Shown: positions 9,322 through 16,912 of the stretch, piece after piece
How positions within the stretch are numbered: the first letter of the stretch is position 1
Layout of the letters: every line of letters starts with the position of its first letter
Source of the DNA: a virus
Reading direction: 5' to 3' (one strand)
DNA: 64,000 bases
IMG/VR virus record: IMGVR_UViG_3300043464_002284
Span: 1 to 64,000 of that record
Translations under genes and position numbers: made by a program
Notes under the pieces: model-generated
The model's database searches: none
What the model was told of the DNA's origin: nothing
Seen by the model: only the letters and a program-made list of their open reading frames with translations

Positions 9322-11916
9322 ATGAGTAATTTCATATTTGACAATGACATAATAGTATCTATTACACAAAATCCTGAGCTGCCCATAGAGGGAGACAATG
9401 TTGTTTTTAAAGCTCAAGTTAATATGCAAAATCTTACAGCAGAGTATAGTAATGCATCTACTTATTTTTTTAGTTATACTTGGTATGAGTCTCGTGATGG
9501 AGGACAAACATATTACCAAATAGGACAAGATTTGGATACTCTGGAAATTTCAAATATTAGTAAGAATTTTTTTAATAATACGTATAAAGTAAAAGTAGCT
9601 CTTATAGATTTAGAAAATATATTACTAACAGAAGCAGGAGATAATATAACAACACAGTTTGGTGAAATTTTAATCTCGTCTAATCAAGCAGTATCAATGT
9701 CAATACAAAACGATATAAGCAATAGTAAAATTGATGAAAAAACTATATTGGCCAATAATGATGTTGCTGCCATAGACATAGAAAATTTAGATAGTATTGT
9801 TAATGAAGCTTCAAAGTATGACGACACCATAGACGACAACAGTGCAGCAGAAGTTCTTAGTGGACAATCAATAAATGCATTAGAAGATACTAGCGATAGT
9901 ATTAATGGACAAAGCATAATACTAAGTCCATCAGAAAGTATTCCAGAACCAACCATTAATTCTGAAATAAATACCCAAAGTTTTATATTAACAGAATCAG
10001 AACCAAAATATACTAAAAAAATAATAAAACATATGGCACCATGTGCTCAATTTAGATATGAAAGATGTGTAACAAACAATAACGGAAATTATACCATAGA
10101 TAACTGTGGCTGCGCTCAGTCTACAATTGGTTTTCTGGAGACAGTTCCAAAAGAAAATAGAAAAACATTAGGATGGAACTATACATACATTATAGAAAAC
10201 GGTAAAAATAATGGTCCAGATTTACCTGAAGGTATTTTGGTTCGTAAAGAAAAGTGTGAGTGGTGTTGTGAGGGTGGTGATGTAATGTGTGACGCTAAGC
10301 CTAATCAAACAAATATATTCCCAAACAGCCCAACAGAATGCTGTGATTTAAATTGGACCAGGCCGACCAACAAGATTAAAACGGTTGTAGACGAGGGACC
10401 TTTTATTTCAACAACAACAGGAAGAGGTAATGCTGGAGGACCAACTGTTACTTTTAAAAAGGGTATCACTACCGTATTTAGTACTAGAAGAGAAGGCATA
10501 CCAATTGATGTAGAACCAACACCAGAAGGACTAACAATGATTTGGAGCCAGTCTCAGGATGCATGTTATCAAAACGTAAGTAATGGCATTATAAGTGCTA
10601 AAGGAGTATCTGTAGTGAGTACGCCTGGGACATATTATCCATGGGTATATACAACATATAAAACCGGGCTAGAATTAAAATATAGAATACAAGAATTTAA
10701 ACCAATAGTAAAATGTCATGATGGAAACAATAATAGTCTTGAATACTATAAACTTGATGAAAAACATAATATTCAAGAAATAAAGTATACACCCGAGTAT
10801 GATTGTACATGTACCTCTACTGGTGGAGCACTAACAGCTGGAAATATAGGAGTATATTTAGATCACAGCGAACAAGGAGTATTTTGGAAAGTCTTTGAAC
10901 ATTATGGACCTCCTGGCGCTAATTGTGAATGCACATTACAAAATCCTCCACCAAAACTTTACCCTCAGCCTCTTGTTCAGATAGACAATGGGATAATAGC
11001 AACAAAATATTCATATACCATGTCAGACAAATCAGATTTTGATATTAAACCAATAGAAGGACCTTATGGTATTTGTTTTGATTTTGCTGATTCTGTAACA
11101 GGCTCATGTCTAGACGGAGCAAACGAGCTATCAAAGCCATCAGACGGTAATTGGAAAAAAGAGCCCAGTAATGTAAAAATGTGCGGTCATGAGGAAACTA
11201 TAATTTATGAGCTGTCCACACCCAAACAAAGAGATATTAGATGTGATATTGGTGGCAGAGCATTTAATGATTTTGACTCCCCAGACACATTAATAAAAGT
11301 ATGTAATCTTGAGTCGGACAAGACTTACTCTATACTGGAATGCTCACTAACAGAAAAACTTCGCCCATGCAACACAATAATAAACGGAATAAGCACGTTT
11401 TTAAAACCCGAAGATGCTTTTGCTTATGTTCAAACTTTAGTAGGATCTCCAAAAGAAGGTAAGTCTATAGTTGCATATATAAAAAGAATAAAAATAGAAA
11501 AAAATGAACAAACATATAAAGAACTATCTGATAGTAAGACTTTATTAAATGGATTTCCTCATGAATATTGGAAAAACTCAACAGATTACACAATTGAAAT
11601 AATTAAAAAAGATGATCCTTGTAATTTTTGTATTCCTGTTTATAGGTCGGTGTGTAATGACGACACCTATCCCTGTAATGATCAAACCGTAAATATATGT
11701 GGACAATCAGCTAATTGTGCGGGTAAAGAAGGAAATATTAATATAATAACGTGTGTAATTAGCCTAATACCTGATCCAGATGAAAATGAAATTGAAAATG
11801 CTATTAATAAAAAAAATGGCTATGGATTAGTATTAGATGAAGTAATAGGTATGGCCGAAAAAGAGATCAAAGAATCAGAAGATCAAATAGGAATTATAAA
11901 AGCAGACACTTGTTAG
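9322..11916 (+). CDS. Cysteine-rich virion surface protein with N-terminal Ig strands
   Basis: 864 residues. The ATG lies one base beyond the preceding TAA. The first residues (SNFIFDNDIIV) look like the G strand missing from the last Ig domain of the previous protein, followed by a complete Ig-like domain (about 12-110). Residues 120-225 are acidic, low complexity and Asn/Ser-rich. From about residue 232 onward the protein is strikingly rich in Cys (for example CEWCCEGG, ECCDLNW, YDCTCTS, NCECTL), with many pairs two or three residues apart. I do not recognise this domain. Such spacing suits metal binding or disulfides after release from the cell. Its position in the fibre block suggests a structural or receptor-binding role. 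Confidence 0.65.
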   Translation: MSNFIFDNDIIVSITQNPELPIEGDNVVFKAQVNMQNLTAEYSNASTYFFSYTWYESRDGGQTYYQIGQDLDTLEISNISKNFFNNTYKVKVALIDLENILLTEAGDNITTQFGEILISSNQAVSMSIQNDISNSKIDEKTILANNDVAAIDIENLDSIVNEASKYDDTIDDNSAAEVLSGQSINALEDTSDSINGQSIILSPSESIPEPTINSEINTQSFILTESEPKYTKKIIKHMAPCAQFRYERCVTNNNGNYTIDNCGCAQSTIGFLETVPKENRKTLGWNYTYIIENGKNNGPDLPEGILVRKEKCEWCCEGGDVMCDAKPNQTNIFPNSPTECCDLNWTRPTNKIKTVVDEGPFISTTTGRGNAGGPTVTFKKGITTVFSTRREGIPIDVEPTPEGLTMIWSQSQDACYQNVSNGIISAKGVSVVSTPGTYYPWVYTTYKTGLELKYRIQEFKPIVKCHDGNNNSLEYYKLDEKHNIQEIKYTPEYDCTCTSTGGALTAGNIGVYLDHSEQGVFWKVFEHYGPPGANCECTLQNPPPKLYPQPLVQIDNGIIATKYSYTMSDKSDFDIKPIEGPYGICFDFADSVTGSCLDGANELSKPSDGNWKKEPSNVKMCGHEETIIYELSTPKQRDIRCDIGGRAFNDFDSPDTLIKVCNLESDKTYSILECSLTEKLRPCNTIINGISTFLKPEDAFAYVQTLVGSPKEGKSIVAYIKRIKIEKNEQTYKELSDSKTLLNGFPHEYWKNSTDYTIEIIKKDDPCNFCIPVYRSVCNDDTYPCNDQTVNICGQSANCAGKEGNINIITCVISLIPDPDENEIENAINKKNGYGLVLDEVIGMAEKEIKESEDQIGIIKADTC

Positions 11917-11931
11917 GAGTATTAAGATTAA

Positions 11932-11946
11932 GGTGTATGATTTGTT
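11932..11946 (+). promoter_or_regulatory. Candidate phage promoter, GGTGTAT motif
   Basis: GGTGTATGATTTGTT in the 60-base gap, 45 bases before the ATG at 11977. Member of the recurrent intergenic motif family; function inferred. Confidence 0.45.
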
Positions 11947-11976
11947 ATCTACCAACATTTTAGAGATATAATTATT

Positions 11977-13176
11977 ATGGCCAATTTAAGAATTAGTCAA
12001 CTAGATCAGGCTCCAATAGTTTCTGGAACCTATGTTTTTCCTGCTAGTAGCACTGATTCGACCTATAAGATTAGTTTTGATCAGTTATCTTCATGGATAT
12101 CTAGTAAAGAAGTTAAAAATAGTATTGGAAATTATAATGTAAATTCTTTTGATACTAAAACTATTGTTACCTTTAATAATAGTCAGCCTGTAGTTTTTAC
12201 TATTCCTAATGAAACTATTCAATATCTGCCCATTGGAACAACTATAGAATTGATACGATTAGGAACGGGAATTGTTAACATTACGGGCGGCTCTAATATT
12301 ACTGTTAACTCTAGTGTGGGATGGACACTAAGAGGAGTTTATAGTAAGGCTACTGTTAGTAAAATTAATGGTAATACTTGGATTGTGAGTGGAGACTTGG
12401 CTTTGAGTCCGACACCTACACCAACTACAACGCCAACAAGAACTCCAACACCAACTACCACTCCCACAAGTAGTCCAACGCCAACCACAACCCCCACAAA
12501 TACTCCAACAACAACAGCCACAGCCACTGTTACTCCAACAAAGTCCCCAACACCAACAGTAACTCCTACCGCCACAGTTACTCCGTCTCCATCTATGTTT
12601 GGAGCACCAAGCTCTCCACAAAATCTGTCTGCTTATGGAGGTAATCAAGAAATCGTCTTATCTTGGGATGCTCCAGCTAGTAATGGCCGTTTAGATATTA
12701 GTCAATATATAATAGAATACCAACCAGAACCTACTCCTTCGACTACTCCCGGTTTAAGTCCGACTCCTACGACTACGACTACACTTAGTCCAACACCCAC
12801 AGTTACCACATCAAGAACACCGAGCGCAACGCCTCCAGCAAATCAAAATCCCGCTTTTACCAACACAATATTATATCCACAAGGTTCGTGGAGTGGTTCT
12901 GGAGAATCTAACGATCCACTTATTCCGAGTCATCGTTTTGGAAACAATACCGCTTCTAGGACTAGTCTAACCGTTGGAAGAAGTGGAATATTACGAATTA
13001 CTGGAACCGTTTTGTATTCTGACTGGTTCTATATTTTTAAAGGTTCAACTGACATTATAATGGACTCTTCTCATAACTCACTTAATGTTTCTGTAAATGT
13101 TGCAGTTGGAGACGTAATCGGTTTTGTAGCAGATAGTGTGTCTTACGATACTAATATTCGTGTTTGGATAGAATAA
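11977..13176 (+). CDS. Fibre protein with N-terminal anchor domain, T/P linkers and half an FN3 domain
   Basis: 399 residues. The N-terminal about 145 residues ([31 protein letters not shown]) form a domain paralogous to the N-terminus of the gene at 24947; in phage fibres such N-termini often attach to the tail or baseplate. A T/P linker (about 146-206) follows, then the first strands of an FN3 domain ending at YIIEYQ (about 208-250), a second T/P run (about 251-288), and a terminal beta-rich domain (290-399; [19 protein letters not shown]). The remaining FN3 strands are at the start of the next gene, so the T/P run plus terminal domain appear inserted into the FN3 C-C' loop. Confidence 0.7.
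   Translation: MANLRISQLDQAPIVSGTYVFPASSTDSTYKISFDQLSSWISSKEVKNSIGNYNVNSFDTKTIVTFNNSQPVVFTIPNETIQYLPIGTTIELIRLGTGIVNITGGSNITVNSSVGWTLRGVYSKATVSKINGNTWIVSGDLALSPTPTPTTTPTRTPTPTTTPTSSPTPTTTPTNTPTTTATATVTPTKSPTPTVTPTATVTPSPSMFGAPSSPQNLSAYGGNQEIVLSWDAPASNGRLDISQYIIEYQPEPTPSTTPGLSPTPTTTTTLSPTPTVTTSRTPSATPPANQNPAFTNTILYPQGSWSGSGESNDPLIPSHRFGNNTASRTSLTVGRSGILRITGTVLYSDWFYIFKGSTDIIMDSSHNSLNVSVNVAVGDVIGFVADSVSYDTNIRVWIE
12409..12594 (+). repeat. T/P-linker array
   Basis: Thr-Pro-Thr coding repeat between the N-terminal anchor domain and the FN3 half-domain. Confidence 0.75.
12730..12838 (+). repeat. T/P array interrupting an FN3 fold
   Basis: Thr/Pro/Ser-rich coding repeat placed directly after the FN3 C strand (YIIEYQ), where the fold should continue to C'. 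Confidence 0.75.
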
Positions 13177-13192
13177 TTATGAAATAAATTGA

Positions 13193-13207
13193 GGTGTATA
13201 TAAAAAT
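13193..13207 (+). promoter_or_regulatory. Candidate phage promoter, GGTGTAT motif
   Basis: GGTGTATATAAAAAT in the 49-base gap, 33 bases before the ATG at 13226. Function inferred from recurrence at other gene starts. Confidence 0.45.
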
Positions 13208-13225
13208 ATATAGATCGGAATTAAA

Positions 13226-16200
13226 ATGACAACAATTAATACTAATAGTCCCAACAGAAGTTATACAATAACTGGCCTAAATAACGACGTAACATACAAA
13301 GTTAGAGTCGCGGCAGTAAACTCTATCGGAGCCGGTCCATTTACCGAGTATGTATTTGCTACTCCATCCCTATTTGCTGTTGATAATGATTATTATAATG
13401 TTGAACTATTATTAAATATGGATCAGACAAGTAATAGTGATAACTATTTTGGAAACTCTTCATTAATTTTAGGTACTCCTGGACTAGACCAAAACGACGA
13501 TCAGTATTCAGTACAAACTAAACTACTATTACATGGCGATGGAATAGCCATAGTAGATTCATCTCTTAATCCTAAATCTATAAGTAGAGTTAATAACCCA
13601 TATACTGTATCAGATAGTCGATTTGGTACAGGATCCATAAGATTTACTGGAAACAATTATTTATCAATGGGGTCTTCTAACGATTTTAATGTTGGTACCG
13701 GTGACTTTACTGTTGAACTATTTATTAAATTCAAATCCTTCAACACTCATAATCCTATTTGTAATAGTACTAATGATGTAAACGGTGCAGATAGTAGTAA
13801 GTGGTATATTAATTATGCTCCTGGAACCGGACTATATATCGGACAACATAGTTCATCAAACTCTGCTGTAGCTGCGTGGTCTGCTAGCATAGACACTTGG
13901 TATCATTTGGCTATCACAAGAACTTCCGGAACCATAAAAATATTTATAGATGGAGTAGAACAAAACGTAAATAATTCTACAGTTTTAAACAATATTAGTT
14001 TCAATCAGAGCGGATTTTTGATTGGTAGAGTAACATCATTGAGTGGTCTTGATGCTCAAATAGATGAATTTAGATTTACCAAGGGGATTGCTCGAACCAT
14101 AACTGTTCCAACGGTCGCTTATCCCAACCCAACTAGTCCATTCAAAGACTTGTCTAGTAATAGTAAAAATGTTATTGTTATTGGACAGCCTTTAGTTTCA
14201 TCATATAACGATACTCCATCAGCAGCTCCCACAAATATAGTTGCTTCTCAACAATCGGGTGGACCGCTCAGATTAGATTGGGATTTTGCTTTTCCGTTAC
14301 TTGTTGATTATGTAGTTCAATATAGTGATGATGGTGGAATAAATTGGACTACTGTTAATGATGGAGTGTCTACTAATAATAATGTTACTATTAATCTAGC
14401 TGATGGTTTTTATATTTTTAGAATAGCAGCAACCAATAGTCTTGGACAAGGACCATGGTCTGATACTGTAGACGTAACATTGCCTATTCCAACAGCTGTT
14501 GAGTATTTAGTTGTGGCGGGCGGTGGCGGTGGAGGTAATGATATGGGCGGCGGTGGTGGCTCTGGTGGATTAATCACAAATGTTTCTGGAGCAACATCAG
14601 GAGGAGGTTCAACAGCAGAACCTGTACTATATTTACAAAATACTAGCACATTTAATATTGTTGTCGGTGCTGGTGGATCTGGGGCTGCTTCTGGTAGTGG
14701 TGGAGCAGGAACCAATGGAGGTAATAGTACTATTGTAGTAGAAGGAAATAGTCTTGTTACAGCAATCGGTGGCGGCTACGGAGCCAGTCAACATAATGGT
14801 AACTCATGGAACGCAAGCGATGGAGGTAGTGGTGGAGGAGGATCGGGTGGTCGTCAAAGCAGTAGTAGCTATGGTGGTTTGCCAGGAAACGGTACAACAA
14901 AGCAAGGATTTAATGGCGCTGGTAGTGGACCAACGTGGTATCCTGGTGGTGGTGGTGGAGCCGGAGGTGCAGGTATTGGCAACGGAAGTGTAAGAGGTCA
15001 CGGCGGTCCCGGAGTGCTAAGTAGCATATTAGGAACTCTTTATTATTGGGCTGGTGGTGGTGGAGGTTCAGGATTTAGCACTACCGGTGGAGACGGTGGC
15101 ATTGGAGGAGGTGGTGGTGGCGCTGTAGGAACCACAACTGGTGGAGCTGGTATAAATAATGGAGCTTCTGGAGGTGGAGGGGGTACCCAAAACCAAACTA
15201 ACACTCCTGGAGGAAATGGTGGAAATAATACTGGTGGTGGTGGCGGTGGTGGCTCTCATTTTAACTCTAATAACTATGGAGGGTCTGGCGGTTCTGGAGC
15301 TGTTATTTTAAGATCATTAACATCAGCAACTTCTACTACCGGTAGTCCAACAGTATCAACAAATGGATCATATAATATTTATATGTTTACTGGAACAGGA
15401 TCAATAACTTTCCCGTCAACGCCAAAAGCTCCACCTCCTCCAAGAAACATAATGAATATTCAAAATAGTCAAGGAGATCTAATATTATCATGGGATGCTG
15501 TAGCATCTTCATATAATGTTACAGATTATGTTGTTGAGTATAGAAGCGCTAGTGGTAGTAGTTGGACAACAGTAAGTGACGGAGTATCATCTAGTACAGG
15601 AGCTACTATTAGTGGATTAGCTGATGGCGACTATATTTTTAGAGTGGCTGCTGTCAATAGCGTAGGACAAGGAGCATATAGAGCCAAATTTGTTACATTA
15701 CCCATACCCATTTCCACTATTGAATATTTAGTAGTGGCTGGTGGTGGTGGTGGTGGACATCATTATGATGGTGGTGGCGGCGGAGGAGCTGGAGGTATGT
15801 TATCTGGCACCATGAATAAATCGGCGGGAGATATTGTAAATATTGTTGTTGGAGCCGGTGGCGCCGTTGGTACAAATGGACAAAATTCTATATTTGATAC
15901 TATTACGGCTATTGGTGGTGGTACTGGAGGAAATAATAATGATTCTAATGGTTCAGATGGCGGTAGCGGAGGAGGACAAGGAAGAGATGGGTGCGGAACT
16001 GCCGGTAATGGAACATCAGGACAAGGTAATAGAGGAGGTAATACAGGATGCGGCGGTTGTCAATCGGGTGGCGGTGGCGGAGGAGCAGGTGAAGTTGGTT
16101 ATGATGGAGGATATGATTGTGGTGGGAGTTTTCCAAACGGTAATCAAAGTAGAGGAGGTAATGGTTTACAGTCATCTATAACTGGCGCAGCAACCTATTA

Positions 16201-16507
16201 TGCTGGTGGAGGAGGAGCAAGCTTTGCTGCGAGCGGCTATACTCCTGGAGGATTAGGTGGAGGAGGAAACGGGAATAATGATATTATTGTCCAGACCAAT
16301 CACGGTCAAGCTAATACTGGGGGTGGAGGTGGAGGAGGAAGAAATAGTGGATCTGGTAATGGTGGTAGCGGAATAGTAATTATTGCCTACCAAGGCTCCC
16401 AACTATTCAACATACCACAAGGTTTAACCTATAGCCTTGACACAACATCTAGACCAGGATATCAGATATATAGCTTTACTGGCGGAAGCGGAAACGTAAT
16501 CTTATAA
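13226..16507 (+). CDS. Adhesin with FN3, LamG and two glycine-rich modules
   Basis: 1093 residues. It starts inside an FN3 domain (TTINT, then SYTITGLNNDVTYKVRVAAV; residues 1-47), completing the half at the end of the previous gene. A short stretch LLLNMDQTSNSDN (about 57-75) looks like an orphan LamG first strand. Then come a full LamG domain (about 92-315), an FN3 domain (330-420), a glycine-rich module opening VEYLVVAGGGGGG (about 424-728), another FN3 domain (732-825) and a second glycine-rich module (830-1093). Polyglycine-rich modules recall adhesins such as T-even gp38, whose loops bind receptors; homology is not claimed. LamG domains usually bind glycans. Likely a receptor-binding fibre component. 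Confidence 0.72.
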   Translation: MTTINTNSPNRSYTITGLNNDVTYKVRVAAVNSIGAGPFTEYVFATPSLFAVDNDYYNVELLLNMDQTSNSDNYFGNSSLILGTPGLDQNDDQYSVQTKLLLHGDGIAIVDSSLNPKSISRVNNPYTVSDSRFGTGSIRFTGNNYLSMGSSNDFNVGTGDFTVELFIKFKSFNTHNPICNSTNDVNGADSSKWYINYAPGTGLYIGQHSSSNSAVAAWSASIDTWYHLAITRTSGTIKIFIDGVEQNVNNSTVLNNISFNQSGFLIGRVTSLSGLDAQIDEFRFTKGIARTITVPTVAYPNPTSPFKDLSSNSKNVIVIGQPLVSSYNDTPSAAPTNIVASQQSGGPLRLDWDFAFPLLVDYVVQYSDDGGINWTTVNDGVSTNNNVTINLADGFYIFRIAATNSLGQGPWSDTVDVTLPIPTAVEYLVVAGGGGGGNDMGGGGGSGGLITNVSGATSGGGSTAEPVLYLQNTSTFNIVVGAGGSGAASGSGGAGTNGGNSTIVVEGNSLVTAIGGGYGASQHNGNSWNASDGGSGGGGSGGRQSSSSYGGLPGNGTTKQGFNGAGSGPTWYPGGGGGAGGAGIGNGSVRGHGGPGVLSSILGTLYYWAGGGGGSGFSTTGGDGGIGGGGGGAVGTTTGGAGINNGASGGGGGTQNQTNTPGGNGGNNTGGGGGGGSHFNSNNYGGSGGSGAVILRSLTSATSTTGSPTVSTNGSYNIYMFTGTGSITFPSTPKAPPPPRNIMNIQNSQGDLILSWDAVASSYNVTDYVVEYRSASGSSWTTVSDGVSSSTGATISGLADGDYIFRVAAVNSVGQGAYRAKFVTLPIPISTIEYLVVAGGGGGGHHYDGGGGGGAGGMLSGTMNKSAGDIVNIVVGAGGAVGTNGQNSIFDTITAIGGGTGGNNNDSNGSDGGSGGGQGRDGCGTAGNGTSGQGNRGGNTGCGGCQSGGGGGGAGEVGYDGGYDCGGSFPNGNQSRGGNGLQSSITGAATYYAGGGGASFAASGYTPGGLGGGGNGNNDIIVQTNHGQANTGGGGGGGRNSGSGNGGSGIVIIAYQGSQLFNIPQGLTYSLDTTSRPGYQIYSFTGGSGNVIL

Positions 16508-16518
16508 AGGAGAAAATA

Positions 16519-16899
16519 ATGGCTCATTTTGCTGAATTAGATTCTAATAATGTAGTAACTCAAGTAGTAGTAGTTAATAATAATGAACTATTAGATAATG
16601 GAGTTGAGAACGAAAATAAAGGTGTAGAGTTTTTGAACTCTTTGTTTGGCCACAATAGATGGAAACAAACATCATATAGTGGTAAAATTAGGAAAAATTA
16701 TGCTGGTATAGGGTATAGTTATAATGAGACCTTGGACGCTTTTATTTCACCACAGCCTTTTGCTTCATGGACTTTGGACGAAAATACCTGTCAATGGAAA
16801 GCCCCAGTAGATTATCCTAATGATGATAAATTTTATACTTGGAATGAAGAGTCAAAGTCATGGGTTGTTATTGAAGTTCCACAACAGCCACAACAATAA
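16519..16899 (+). CDS. Small conserved tail-fibre-associated protein
   Basis: 126 residues, with a clear ribosome site (AAAGGAG) before the ATG. The sequence reads MAHFAELDSNNVV, then VVNNNELLDNGVE, RKNYAGIGYSYNE and PQPFASWTLDE. I recognise this as a small protein commonly found beside tail-fibre genes in marine phages; its exact role is unknown. It is soluble, acidic, and without signal peptide or membrane segment. It sits between two large adhesin genes with 11- and 13-base gaps, so it is probably co-translated with them and may be a fibre accessory or small virion protein. Confidence 0.7.
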   Translation: MAHFAELDSNNVVTQVVVVNNNELLDNGVENENKGVEFLNSLFGHNRWKQTSYSGKIRKNYAGIGYSYNETLDAFISPQPFASWTLDENTCQWKAPVDYPNDDKFYTWNEESKSWVVIEVPQQPQQ

Positions 16900-16912
16900 A
16901 AGGAAATATTAA

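Noticed and set aside
12409-12838. CRISPR-like regular repeats
   Set aside because: Repeats are short, degenerate, in phase with codons and lack unique spacers; they encode T/P linkers.
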